NCBI RefSeq assembly: GCF_947491715.1
Contig: NZ_CANLKR010000004.1
Coordinates: 62,001-126,000 of the forward strand
Direction of reading: 5' to 3'
Length of the DNA: 64,000 bases
Source: an uncultured Shewanella sp.
GTDB lineage: Bacteria > Pseudomonadota > Gammaproteobacteria > Enterobacterales > Shewanellaceae
The notes under the pieces were generated by a model, which saw only the letters and a program-made list of their open reading frames with translations, ran no database searches and was not told where the DNA came from. The position numbers were made by a program, and so were the translations under genes. Below are positions 36,765 through 45,255 of this stretch, one piece after another (position 1 is the stretch's first letter; every line of letters begins with the position of its first letter).

Positions 36765-36886
36765 CCGACATTATTCCACTGGCCTACCATGTGAGTCCTG
36801 ACGATGTGCTCAATTGGCGTAATGATGAAGCCTTGCGCCGCTATCACTTGGCTGCATCCAAGCTGGGAATGAAGGGATCGCAGTAA
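36701..36886 (+). CDS. gpE' extension (frameshift product)
   Basis: The frame at -1 to gpE, open through the overlap, encodes VEVLTDIIPLAYHVSPDDVL and NWRNDEALRRYHLAASKL. This matches the short GpE' family by its LNWRNDEA segment. It has no credible start of its own (the first ATG lies inside gpE without a ribosome site), so it is expressed as the C terminus of the frameshift fusion. The fused form is expected in low ratio and binds the tape measure. Confidence 0.88.
   Translation: MPYRFFATTGGLLSPRDVEVLTDIIPLAYHVSPDDVLNWRNDEALRRYHLAASKLGMKGSQ
36713..36719 (+). promoter_or_regulatory. -1 ribosomal frameshift site T TTT TTG
   Basis: In the zero frame the reading is GAT TTT TTG CAA; slipping back one base continues as GCA ACA ACC GGC into the overlapping E' frame. 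This is the same T6G heptamer used in phage P2 for gpE+E'. The predicted fusion is about 264 residues (209 + 55). Confidence 0.9.
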
Positions 36887-37046
36887 AGGGAACAAATAGA
36901 GATAAAGATATAAAGGTAAAGATAGGACAGGCATAACTTTTATCAAGACAGATAATAGAGGCTCAAGCAATTCATCTATCTGTATATAAAAAGCTTGTTA
37001 TACCAAATGTGATGTGGAGAACGCTGAGCAATAAAAAGGAGGCAGT

Positions 37047-39410
37047 ATGGCGGCAGGAACACAGGTAATGCCAAGACTGGCTACAGTATCGGTGGCATCA
37101 AATATGTCATTATTGAATAGCAATGTAACCGGGCTAACGAGCCATGTTAGTAGCATTAATTTAGCGTTCGTAAACCTTATTCAGGGCATTAATCAGTCGG
37201 CTGGTGCACTGGAAACTAGCAGCCAATCTCTAAAAGAGAAAATGACTACGGCTGTTGATTCCGGTGTCAGCCGATTAACTCAAGGAATGGCGACTGCTGG
37301 TGTGTCAGCAGGCAAAGCCGCGATGAACTTTGAGTCTAGCTTTGTCAAATTAGAGAAAAAATTCAAATTAAGTGGTCAAGCTGCTGAGGATTATCAGAAT
37401 CAACTGATGAATGCAGGGGCTAAAATAGGAATTGATGCCAGTACGTTTGTGAAAACCGTATCGTCAGCCACGCAAACCGGGGACACTAAAGAGCAAGCAT
37501 TAGCCACAGCAAAAACGGCGACGAGTGCCAGTAAAGCTTGGGAGGATTCCCTTGATAATACCTTGGCTCAGTTAAATGGCTGGCGAAATGCATTAGGTTT
37601 GAGTCAAGAAGAAGCATTGAAATTGGCTGATGTCACCACTGCATTGGATACAAAAACAGGGGTAAGTGCTAAAGATATTGCCGCTGTGACATCCTCCCAA
37701 GGGCGAGGCGCGATTGATGCGGGACTTGGGGCTGAGGCGATCAGTGCACTAGCAGCCAGTTTATTGGGGAGTGGTTCAACGACGAACGAGGCTGGGGCAG
37801 CGTTAAATGTTATTGCAGGAGGATTAAATAAATTAGCATTAGGGGCCGATACAAGTACTTATACCGCACTAGGACTTGATCAAGGAAAAGTCGAAAAGGC
37901 CATGCAGGCAGGGGGGAAGGATTCTCAAGCTGTATTAGTTCAAGTATTGAATAAGCTCAAAGGGCTATCGACAGAAGAGCAAGCTAAGGTTAAGAAGGAC
38001 TTATTTGGTGATAAAAGTGGCGTTGCCATTAATCAACTTTTGGCTAAATCGACAGATGAAAAAGTAGGGCTAAGTAATAGCTTAGCGGTTGCTTCTGATG
38101 ATAAACAAACAAGGGGGAGTTTGGCCAAACAACAAGGCCCTGCGACACGAGCAGAACTTATGGCTAAGTTAAATGCCAGTTTTTCAGCCCTGACTATCAC
38201 CATTGGTGACAAGTTATTACCCATTATTGATGCGGTTATTCCTCCTCTTACACAAGCTGTGACATCGATTACTGAGTTTGTACAATCCAATGGGGGCTTA
38301 ATCCTTGGTATTATCGGGGTCACAACAGCGGTAGCAACCGGTTTTTTAGCTTTTAAAAAAATAAAATCGGTATTGGGGATATTTAAATCAGGCTCAATGG
38401 CAGACTCTTTGGGAATGGGAGGGGGCGCTTGTTGCTGCGCCTCGGCGGGAAGTGTTTCTACTGGGTCGCTTGAACAATTGAGTGGTAGTGAGCGAAACAG
38501 AGAAAGTGGGCAATCAAATAGCAGTGATGCTCGAAACAGAGAAAATAGATCCTCTAACAGGGGTCGTCGACGCAGAAGTGTTGTTGCTCGAATACGGAGT
38601 GCACCTCGCTCTGCTGGAAGAGGCTTGAGTAAGTTATTAAGACTTGGCGGCAGTTTGGGAAAAGGTACGTTAACTACTGGTCGTAATATGGCGAGCAGTG
38701 GCTTGAGTCTTGGAAAAGGACTGGCAACGAGAAGTCAGGGTGCAGCAAAGGGCCTATTTTCATCTGGGGCAAAATTGTTTAAAGGCGCGACTGGTGTAGC
38801 GTCTCGAGTGGGGGGGAATACAGCTTTGCTCGGTGCGGCCGGAGGAGTTCTGGCAACTAAAGCATTAGGTAAAGTCTTTAAACCATTATCAGCCTTGATG
38901 TCAGCTGGTGATGTGATCAGTGGAGTGAAAGAAAAAGACAGTAAAAAAGCAGGTAAGGCCTTGGGTGATATATCCGGTGGCTTGGCGGGAGCCGCCATGG
39001 GAGCCGCACTGGGTACTGCAATTTTTCCTGGTGTTGGCACCTTAATTGGCGGGGCGATTGGTGGTTTAGCAGGAAGTGAGCTTGGTGCCACCGTGGGTGA
39101 ATATGTGGGGGGCTGGTTTAGTGACGATAAAACCGAGCAAGCGGCGCCGAATGCGGTAGCGGAACCAACCCAAGCGATGATTAATCAAGCTAATCGAGGT
39201 CAAGCTGGGAAGCAAATGTTGGATACTAAACAAGCCATCAACTTTGCCCCTGTGATTAATATGACTCCTTCGGGGGATCCCAGTTATGACACCAAAGTCA
39301 GCCAAGATATTCTGGCAAAAATTAAAGCGGAATTAACGCCATTACTGGTAGGCAATATGGATGTGGCCACACAAAGTGATGCACGTTTACTGGACAGTTA
39401 TGGCGTGTAA
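37047..39410 (+). CDS. tape measure protein (gpT-like)
   Basis: A 787-residue protein with a strong AAAGGAGG site. Residues about 60-400 are the TP901-type tape-measure core (long helices rich in Ala, Ser, Thr, Lys). A hydrophobic segment LILGIIGVTTAVATGFLAF lies at about 418-436. An Arg/Ser/Asn-rich stretch follows (RNRENRSSNRGRRRR), then Gly/Ala-rich hydrophobic stretches (FPGVGTLIGGAIGGLAGS). It sets tail length and is delivered into the target first. The size predicts a tail of roughly 100-120 nm by the usual scaling, an inference. Confidence 0.9.
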   Translation: MAAGTQVMPRLATVSVASNMSLLNSNVTGLTSHVSSINLAFVNLIQGINQSAGALETSSQSLKEKMTTAVDSGVSRLTQGMATAGVSAGKAAMNFESSFVKLEKKFKLSGQAAEDYQNQLMNAGAKIGIDASTFVKTVSSATQTGDTKEQALATAKTATSASKAWEDSLDNTLAQLNGWRNALGLSQEEALKLADVTTALDTKTGVSAKDIAAVTSSQGRGAIDAGLGAEAISALAASLLGSGSTTNEAGAALNVIAGGLNKLALGADTSTYTALGLDQGKVEKAMQAGGKDSQAVLVQVLNKLKGLSTEEQAKVKKDLFGDKSGVAINQLLAKSTDEKVGLSNSLAVASDDKQTRGSLAKQQGPATRAELMAKLNASFSALTITIGDKLLPIIDAVIPPLTQAVTSITEFVQSNGGLILGIIGVTTAVATGFLAFKKIKSVLGIFKSGSMADSLGMGGGACCCASAGSVSTGSLEQLSGSERNRESGQSNSSDARNRENRSSNRGRRRRSVVARIRSAPRSAGRGLSKLLRLGGSLGKGTLTTGRNMASSGLSLGKGLATRSQGAAKGLFSSGAKLFKGATGVASRVGGNTALLGAAGGVLATKALGKVFKPLSALMSAGDVISGVKEKDSKKAGKALGDISGGLAGAAMGAALGTAIFPGVGTLIGGAIGGLAGSELGATVGEYVGGWFSDDKTEQAAPNAVAEPTQAMINQANRGQAGKQMLDTKQAINFAPVINMTPSGDPSYDTKVSQDILAKIKAELTPLLVGNMDVATQSDARLLDSYGV

Positions 39411-39521
39411 TGGCTCAAGTTAATAGGCTTAAGGCAATAGGATTAAGTGAATAACAGTGGAAATCACAGCCGTAATCACAATCAGATTTATGTAAATGAG
39501 TCAAGGCCCAACAAGATGATA

Positions 39522-39549
39522 AAGTCAGCCATGTGAGCTGGCTTTTTTA
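39522..39549 (+). terminator. terminator after the tape-measure gene
   Basis: AAGTCAGC (39522-39529) / GCTGGCTT (39537-39544) with a T-G pair, 7-base loop, then a run of T. Confidence 0.75.
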
Positions 39550-39585
39550 TTTATTAAATAGAATGGGCATTAGGGAAGAGTCAAT

Positions 39586-39978
39586 ATGGATGAAAAGCAA
39601 AGTGGCATGATGGCCTTAGGTGGTTTTATTTTCTCCTTAAATGAAAATACACCCTACGAGAGCCTGCAGCGGAGCAGTGATGGCGGCTGGGTAAATGTGG
39701 CGCGCTACGGCCAGAAGCCCACAAGCCAAAACACCGGACAAAAATTAGAAACCATGACCTTATCGGGGACGTGGTTCAAAGGTGAGGGCATGGGAAACAT
39801 GGATAAGTTAAGGGCCTTGCAAGCGACACGCACACCGTTAGTACTGAACAATGGTTACGGTGAATCTATGGGTCGCTGGGTGATTAAGTCACTGCAAGAA
39901 AAGCAAGAGCGGATCATCATGGATGGGACGGCGTTTGTGGTGGGCTTTACGGTAAACCTTGAAGAGTTTATTGGTTAA
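39586..39978 (+). CDS. tail protein gpU
   Basis: A 130-residue homologue of P2 gpU. MMALGGFIFSLNENTPYESL, QNTGQKLETMTLSGTWF and the late VVGFTVNLEEF are conserved landmarks. It is thought to act at the tail terminus or as a tape-measure-end assembly factor. GGGAAGAG precedes the ATG. Confidence 0.92.
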   Translation: MDEKQSGMMALGGFIFSLNENTPYESLQRSSDGGWVNVARYGQKPTSQNTGQKLETMTLSGTWFKGEGMGNMDKLRALQATRTPLVLNNGYGESMGRWVIKSLQEKQERIIMDGTAFVVGFTVNLEEFIG

Positions 39979-40011
39979 GTCACTTATCTGGAAAGAGGAC
40001 GAGGAGGCGTT

Positions 40012-40248
40012 ATGGTGTTACCGAATATCAATAATGAGTTGAAAACCATTATCAGTGCTGATGGTGATTTACCTTCGCTTATTTTATGGCAACAATTACA
40101 GCGGGATGATGATGAAGCGGAAGCGGCATTACATCAGCTCAATCCCCACTTGGCGGCTTTGGGGCCGGTTCTGCCAAGAGGTATAGCGATAAAGTTACCG
40201 CAATTGGTAGAAAAAACACCGAGCAAGATCCTGAATATTTGGGATTAG
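40012..40248 (+). CDS. tail protein gpX
   Basis: A 78-residue protein with site GAGGAGGCG. SADGDLPSLILWQQLQ and LGPVLPRGIAIKLPQL match the small LysM-like tail protein X, which in R-pyocins also lies between U and D. It is 33 bp after gpU. Its last codons are repeated with 18-bp periodicity after the stop. Confidence 0.88.
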   Translation: MVLPNINNELKTIISADGDLPSLILWQQLQRDDDEAEAALHQLNPHLAALGPVLPRGIAIKLPQLVEKTPSKILNIWD

Positions 40249-40290
40249 TTGAATATTCGGGATTAGTTGAATATTTGGGATAAATATTTG
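40233..40290 (+). repeat. 18-bp repeats of the gpX 3' end
   Basis: GAATATTTGGGATTAGTT starts at 40233 (inside gpX, including its stop), 40251 (one change) and 40269 (degenerate). Later GGGATCAATTG-like fragments continue the decay. Confidence 0.85.
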
Positions 40291-40384
40291 AGATAACTAT
40301 TGGGATCAATTGATACAGGGGTTGTTAGGATTGGGTTGATAGGACTGGGCTTATAGGATTGAGTTCTGATTAAGGAGAGTGATG

Positions 40385-40513
40385 ATGTCAACAAGGGTGA
40401 ATATGACAGTACCACAAGTGAGGGTGTCAGGGCCGGGGGCTGAGGTGATTAATCAAAGGCTATTGTCTTGGGAGCGCATTGATGCGGCGGGCATGCATAG
40501 TTGGGATCAATAG
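40385..40513 (+). pseudogene. truncated 5' copy of gpD, copy A
   Basis: A 42-codon frame beginning MSTRVNMTVPQVRVSGPGAE and ending AAGMHSWDQ, nearly identical to the first 37 codons of gpD, then a stop. It keeps the ribosome site AAGGAGAG. Upstream sequence is also duplicated. Either a relic of tandem duplication or a translated small peptide. Confidence 0.85.
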
Positions 40514-40582
40514 TTGAGATCAATTGAGATAGCGTTTGATATGACTGGGCTTATAGGATTGAGTTTAGACTGAGGAGTGATG

Positions 40583-40711
40583 ATGTCAACAAGGGTGAAT
40601 ATGACTGTGCCACAGGTGAGGGTGTCAGGGCCGGGTTCAGAGATGATTAATCAAAGGCTATTGTCTTGGGAGCGCATTGATGCGGCGGGCATGCATAGTT
40701 CGGATCAATAG
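40583..40711 (+). pseudogene. truncated 5' copy of gpD, copy B
   Basis: A second 42-codon copy, 198 bp after copy A and 212 bp before the real gene, ending AAGMHSSDQ and stop. It has the same GAGGAG ribosome site as gpD. Differences from gpD include GSEMI for GAEVI, so the copies have diverged for some time. Confidence 0.85.
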
Positions 40712-40794
40712 TTGGGATCAATTGATACAGGGGTTGTTCGGATTGGGTTGATATGACTGGGCTTATAGGATTGGTTTTAGACTGAGGAGTGATG

Positions 40795-41811
40795 ATGTCA
40801 ACAACGGTGAATATGACAGTACCACAGGTGAGGGTGTCAGGGCCGGGGGCTGAGGTGATAAATCAAAGGCTATTGTCTTGGGAGCGCATTGATGCGGCGG
40901 GGATGGAGTCCGATCAATTAAGTTTAACCTTGGATATTACGGGGCAAACAGGCCTGCCCAAAGAGGGCGCGCGATTAACTTGGTTTGAAGGTTATCAAAA
41001 CAGCTTGAAGCAAAAAGGTCAGTTTATCATTACTCGTATTACGCCGCGTTTATTTCCGCCAACCATGACGATAGTGGCGACGGCTGCGCCTTTTCAGATT
41101 GACGATAATACGGGGCTAAAGCAACGCCGTAGCCGTTCATTTGAGGACATGAGTTTGGCGGATATTTTTAATATGTTGATCCATTTCCATGGCTTTACAG
41201 CCAAAGTGGCACCAGAATTTGACAATATCCAGATAGCCCATGTGGATCAAGTGAATGAAACAGACCTAGGCTTTTTAAGTCGTTTGGCAAAAGAATATGA
41301 CGGCGTGGCAAAACCCGTTGATGAATGCTATGTATTGGCTAAAGCGGGGCAAGTGAATACCGTGACGGGAAAAACCATTGCCCCAGTGGTGCTTTCTGTG
41401 CCGAGTCACAATAATCCCTCCATGGCAGGACAGTTTATTAATTGTCAGCTCGATAAGCCCAGTCGCGGCAAGGTGACGGGCGTAAAAGCAATGTGGACTG
41501 AGGAGGAAAGTGGCCTTGAGCATGAGGTGAGTACAGGTATTGCGCCCTTTAAAGCCTTACCACAGAATTACCTTAGCCATGAAACGGCCATGCAAGCATG
41601 CCAAGATCACTTAAAAAAAGTGCAAAGAGAAGGCATGAGTGTGCAAGTCAGCTTGCCGGGATCGCCTTATTTAGTGGCAGAAGGTTTATTGGATCTGGAT
41701 GAGAGTTTTCCTCCTGAAATGGCGGGGACTTGGTCTATTGATAAAGTCACCGCCAAAGGTGATAGCAGTGGAGGTTATCGCTGCGCGCTTGTGGCGACGT
41801 TACCTTCTTAG
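40795..41811 (+). CDS. tail/baseplate protein gpD
   Basis: A 338-residue homologue of P2 gpD (phage late control protein D family, a baseplate hub related to T4 gp27). LLSWERIDAAGMESDQLSLT, LTWFEGYQNSLKQKGQFIIT, LIHFHGFTAKVAPEF and NETDLGFLSRLAKEYDGV are typical. I choose the third of three consecutive in-frame start codons, five bases after GAGGAG. It is the last structural gene of the tailocin. Degenerate repeats of its 3' end (GCGACRTTA..CTTA, 20-22 bp) follow to about 41900. Confidence 0.93.
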   Translation: MSTTVNMTVPQVRVSGPGAEVINQRLLSWERIDAAGMESDQLSLTLDITGQTGLPKEGARLTWFEGYQNSLKQKGQFIITRITPRLFPPTMTIVATAAPFQIDDNTGLKQRRSRSFEDMSLADIFNMLIHFHGFTAKVAPEFDNIQIAHVDQVNETDLGFLSRLAKEYDGVAKPVDECYVLAKAGQVNTVTGKTIAPVVLSVPSHNNPSMAGQFINCQLDKPSRGKVTGVKAMWTEEESGLEHEVSTGIAPFKALPQNYLSHETAMQACQDHLKKVQREGMSVQVSLPGSPYLVAEGLLDLDESFPPEMAGTWSIDKVTAKGDSSGGYRCALVATLPS

Positions 41812-41900
41812 CGATGTCATTACCTGTCTAGTAGCGACATTATTTGCTTACTTAATGATGTCATTACTCGTTTAGCAGCGGCATTACTGCTTATGATGTT
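41795..41900 (+). repeat. degenerate repeats of the gpD 3' end
   Basis: Four to five units of roughly 20-22 bp with pattern GCGACATTACTTGCTTA start in the last codons of gpD (GCGACGTTACCTTCTTAG) and continue past the stop. Confidence 0.75.
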
Positions 41901-42017
41901 ATGAGCCACAGCCAATTACTGGTATGCTACTCCACATTTTCAAAAAGTTGATCATTTCGTTGGGTATGAAAGGTGTGATGGCTATGAAGGATGCGATCGA
42001 TATGAAAGGTGTGATCG

Positions 42018-42518
42018 ATGAATAAGCAGGCTTATTTGAATGCAATGGGGATAACGCGCTGGGCGGTTCGTCGGCCTAAACTGCCTGTTTTTACTGTTTT
42101 AATCGATGATGATAATGCCATTGACAAAATCAGTGAGCATCCTATTTTCCTTTCGGTACTAGAATTTATTGGCCACAGGGTGGATGCTTGTGAGTTTAAG
42201 GCCACAGAAGAGAAAGAAGACAAGATTATTTGGGATCTTCGCCGTCCAAAACCTGAGCATGCGCTGCTAAGACGTGTGAATAGAAAATCAGCGAATAAGC
42301 AAGATCATCTTGTTTCTAAGCCCCTTGGAGAACTGGAACACAGTGTGGAGGATAAAAAAGCCTTATGGCAGCAGATTTCAGCCCTTTACTCTGAGCAAGT
42401 GTTGCAGTTTGGCGAGCAGATGGTGCTAGAAGGAGATAGTGAAGCTGCTAATATCACAGGCCATATCTCAGGCCATATCTCAGACCATATTTCAGGTCTT
42501 CCTCATGATGACAAATAA
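42018..42518 (+). CDS. holD: DNA polymerase III psi subunit
   Basis: A 166-residue protein. MGITRWAVRRP near the start and ALWQQISAL near the end are the two conserved blocks of HolD (E. coli: GITQWSLRRP and ALWQQI). Adjacency to rimI, as in E. coli, supports it. Psi bridges the clamp loader and SSB through chi. The C-terminal 25 residues contain an in-frame 12-bp repeat (GHIS three times), so the tail is species-specific. It lies 200 bp past gpD, marking the right edge of the tailocin. Confidence 0.85.
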   Translation: MNKQAYLNAMGITRWAVRRPKLPVFTVLIDDDNAIDKISEHPIFLSVLEFIGHRVDACEFKATEEKEDKIIWDLRRPKPEHALLRRVNRKSANKQDHLVSKPLGELEHSVEDKKALWQQISALYSEQVLQFGEQMVLEGDSEAANITGHISGHISDHISGLPHDDK

Positions 42519-42990
42519 GCGTATAAGCATTGATGCGTTGGCGGTCAATGATGCCGCTGAAATGGCCACTATTGCTCAATTAGCCCATTCTCATCCCATG
42601 AGTGAGCAAACAATAAAGAGCTGCTTTGGGCATTTGTATTGTGTCTCGGGCATATATTGTGGTGGAGTCTTAGCAGGTTTTGCCATAGTGCATCAAATTT
42701 TTGAAGAAGCAAGCTTGATGGATATTTGCATTGCACCTCATTACCAAGGCAAAGGGCTTGGCAAGGCGTTATTAGTGCATGTCATTGAGAATATTAAACA
42801 CCAGCATGCACAAGTATTACGATTAGAAGTCAGGGCCTCATCAAAAGGGGCGCAGCAGTTATACTCCAATTGTGGTTTTAAGCAAACTGGAATACGTACA
42901 GGTTATTATAAAACAGCGATGCTTGAGCATAACGGCCAGCAGATAAGCGGTGTGGAAGATGCCGTATTGATGCAGCTCGATATTAATTAA
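42505..42990 (+). CDS. rimI: ribosomal protein S18-alanine N-acetyltransferase
   Basis: A GNAT acetyltransferase of about 161 residues. DICIAPHYQGKGLGKALLVH holds the acetyl-CoA binding Q/R-x-x-G-x-G/A loop; RLEVRASSKGAQQLYSNCGF and GIRTGYY match RimI. I start at ATG 42505, overlapping holD by 14 bp. The frame extends upstream within holD but without a ribosome site. RimI acetylates the N terminus of S18. Confidence 0.92.
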   Translation: MMTNKRISIDALAVNDAAEMATIAQLAHSHPMSEQTIKSCFGHLYCVSGIYCGGVLAGFAIVHQIFEEASLMDICIAPHYQGKGLGKALLVHVIENIKHQHAQVLRLEVRASSKGAQQLYSNCGFKQTGIRTGYYKTAMLEHNGQQISGVEDAVLMQLDIN

Positions 42991-43003
42991 ATGATTGTTT
43001 GTT

Positions 43004-43048
43004 AAAAAGCCCCCTGATTTCAATTTGAAATCAGGGGGCTTTTTTTGT
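43004..43048. terminator. bidirectional terminator between rimI and lipA
   Basis: A perfect 18-bp stem AAAAAGCCCCCTGATTTC (43004-43021) / GAAATCAGGGGGCTTTTT (43027-43044) with loop AATTT, T tracts on both sides. Confidence 0.95.
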
Positions 43049-43101
43049 GCTCACAGCCAAGTGACTTGAAGATACATGCAATCAATGAAATAAAGCTAAC
43101 G

Positions 43102-44067
43102 CTACTTCACTTCTTTCCCTTGGGCTTGAAGATCCGCATGATAGCTTGAGCGAACTAGCGGGCCACAGGCAGCGTGAGTAAAACCAATGTTTTCAGCCAA
43201 TTCTTTTAAGGCTTCAAATTCTGCTGGTGGCACGTAACGCTCAACGGGTAAATGGAACTTAGAGGGCTGTAAGTATTGCCCTAAGGTAAGCATTTCCACA
43301 TCATGAGCACGTAAGTCATGCAGCACATCAGCAATTTCTTCATTGGTTTCGCCTAGCCCCATCATTAAGCCCGATTTTGTTGGCACATTAGGATGACGGG
43401 CCTTAAACTTTTTCAGTAAATCTAACGACCATTGATAGTTTGCCCCAGGACGTGCTTTACGGTAATGGGTCGGCGCGGTTTCAAGGTTGTGATTAAACAC
43501 ATCAGGCGGCTCAGTGGCTAAAATATCTAACGCCGCATCGATTCGGCCACGGAAATCAGGCACTAAGATTTCGATTTTTATTGCAGGGTTAAGCAGGCGA
43601 ATTTCACGAATACAATCGGCAAAATGCTGCGCACCACCATCACGAAGATCGTCACGATCCACAGAGGTGATCACCACATATTTAAGCTTCATGTCTTTGA
43701 TGGTTTTCGCTAATTTTTTAGGCTCTTCAGCATCAGGTTTAAGGGGTCTACCATGGGCCACATCACAAAAAGGGCATCGACGGGTGCAAATGGCGCCTAA
43801 GATCATGAAGGTTGCCGTACCATGATTAAAGCACTCAGCCAGATTGGGGCAAGAGGCCTCTTCACAAACAGAATGTAAGCCATTTTCTCGTAATGCTTGT
43901 TTAATTTCTGTAATGCGTTGATTGGATGCGGGCAACTTAACTTTTAGCCAACTGGGCTTGCGCAGCATAGTTTCACGCTCTGATGGAACCACTTTGATTG
44001 GGATCCGCGATACCTTATCGGCATCTCTCAGCTTTACGCCGGGTTGTAATCTTTCAGGCCTATTCAT
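43102..44067 (-). CDS. lipA: lipoyl synthase
   Basis: A 321-residue radical SAM enzyme. The auxiliary cluster motif [12 protein letters not shown] and the SAM cluster motif CTRRCPFC are both intact, with the C-terminal VRSSYHAD carrying the conserved serine ligand. LipA inserts two sulfurs into octanoyl-protein to make lipoate. The start overlaps the lipB stop by 4 bp, the standard lipBA arrangement. Confidence 0.98.
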   Translation of the reverse strand: MNRPERLQPGVKLRDADKVSRIPIKVVPSERETMLRKPSWLKVKLPASNQRITEIKQALRENGLHSVCEEASCPNLAECFNHGTATFMILGAICTRRCPFCDVAHGRPLKPDAEEPKKLAKTIKDMKLKYVVITSVDRDDLRDGGAQHFADCIREIRLLNPAIKIEILVPDFRGRIDAALDILATEPPDVFNHNLETAPTHYRKARPGANYQWSLDLLKKFKARHPNVPTKSGLMMGLGETNEEIADVLHDLRAHDVEMLTLGQYLQPSKFHLPVERYVPPAEFEALKELAENIGFTHAACGPLVRSSYHADLQAQGKEVK

Positions 44068-44720
44068 AATGACTCTGTTAATCCTTGGTGATGAACGAGT
44101 TGCTGATAGCCAAGCTGTTGGCTAAGCGTATTGAGCAATTGGTTGCCAGCCTCGATGACAGTTTGAGGGCCGCCAAGAGGCTTACATTGGATCATTTCCA
44201 TTCCTGCATACCCACAAGGGTTAATGCGCTGAAAAGGCGACATATCCATATCGACATTGAGTGCCAGTCCATGAAAAGAACAGCCTTTACGGATCCTGAG
44301 CCCCAATGAAGCAATTTTACGCTCATCGACATAAACACCGGGGGCATCGGCTTTGGCATAAGCGTTCACTTGGTATTGTGCAAGCATATCAACAATGCTT
44401 TGCTCAATTTTAGTGACTAATTCCCTTACACCCATTTTCAATCTTTTGATATCAAGTAAGGGATATATCACAAGCTGACCGGGTCCATGATATGTGACTT
44501 GGCCACCTCTATCGACTTTGATCACGGGAATATCACCCGGATTAAGGATATGTTCGCTCTTACCTGCTTGTCCTTGGGTAAATACCGACGGATGTTCGAC
44601 TATCCAAAGTTCATCAGGACTCGATGCATCACGATTATCAGTATAATCTTGCATGGCGTGCCATACGCTTTGGTAGTCTTGTTGGCCTAAATGCCTGATC
44701 TGCAAAACCGCTTCTTGCAA
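44064..44720 (-). CDS. lipB: octanoyl-[ACP]:protein N-octanoyltransferase
   Basis: A 218-residue enzyme. The [12 protein letters not shown] motif, the catalytic lysine in [14 protein letters not shown] and the acyl-accepting cysteine in INPCGYAGM are present. LipB transfers octanoate from ACP to lipoyl domains, the substrate of LipA. It lies 83 bp after ybeD in the order ybeD-lipB-lipA. Confidence 0.97.
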   Translation of the reverse strand: MQEAVLQIRHLGQQDYQSVWHAMQDYTDNRDASSPDELWIVEHPSVFTQGQAGKSEHILNPGDIPVIKVDRGGQVTYHGPGQLVIYPLLDIKRLKMGVRELVTKIEQSIVDMLAQYQVNAYAKADAPGVYVDERKIASLGLRIRKGCSFHGLALNVDMDMSPFQRINPCGYAGMEMIQCKPLGGPQTVIEAGNQLLNTLSQQLGYQQLVHHQGLTESL

Positions 44721-44803
44721 GGGCAGCCTCTCTACTCAAAAGATCCATTATACAATAAGTGTTAACTTAATCACACTTATCCTGTTTTTGTACTAAGACG
44801 CTG

Positions 44804-45070
44804 TTAAAGGACGCGCTTAACGCCCTCAATAGCTGCTAATTCAGTATAGAGGGTTTCAACATGATCTTTGCTGGTGACTAAGACTCTAATTGTGACAGAG
44901 TGATAAGTGCCTTTGCTTGATGCTTTTGTGGTGGGGCTATAATCCCCTGGCGCATGTTGCTGCACAACGGCCACGACTCTATCGGCTAAGGTGTCACAGG
45001 CATCGCCAACGACTTTAAAAGGAAAAGAGTTAGGAAATTCCATCAACTCATCAAATTTAGTCTCTAACAT
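44804..45070 (-). CDS. ybeD: DUF493 family protein YbeD
   Basis: An 88-residue ferredoxin-like ACT-type protein, with [17 protein letters not shown] near the N terminus and [19 protein letters not shown] in the middle. It is nearly always between dacA and lipB, and is proposed to have a regulatory role linked to lipoate or cell wall genes. No catalytic residues are known. Confidence 0.93.
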   Translation of the reverse strand: MLETKFDELMEFPNSFPFKVVGDACDTLADRVVAVVQQHAPGDYSPTTKASSKGTYHSVTIRVLVTSKDHVETLYTELAAIEGVKRVL

Positions 45071-45206
45071 GTGTTATCTCTTACTGAATACGAATACGGC
45101 TTATATGGTGACGATTATACCGAATAGCAAGCCTTATTGGTATGCGATCTTTTAACGGCAACGTATGCTCAAGTTTGTTGAAAGGAAACGGGAGGGGTTA
45201 AGGTAT

Positions 45207-45236
45207 AGAAAAAGCGACGACTAGGTCGCTTTTTCT
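45207..45236. terminator. terminator after dacA
   Basis: A 12-bp stem AGAAAAAGCGAC (45207-45218) / GTCGCTTTTTCT (45225-45236), loop GACTAG, T-rich arm on each strand; 20 bp past the dacA stop. Confidence 0.85.
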
Positions 45237-45255
45237 CTGTATAAGATGGTTTAAT

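Noticed and set aside
22599..41811. Interpretation as an integrated P2-like prophage
   Set aside because: No integrase, att repeats, terminase, portal, capsid or replication genes were found, while tail and lysis genes are all intact.
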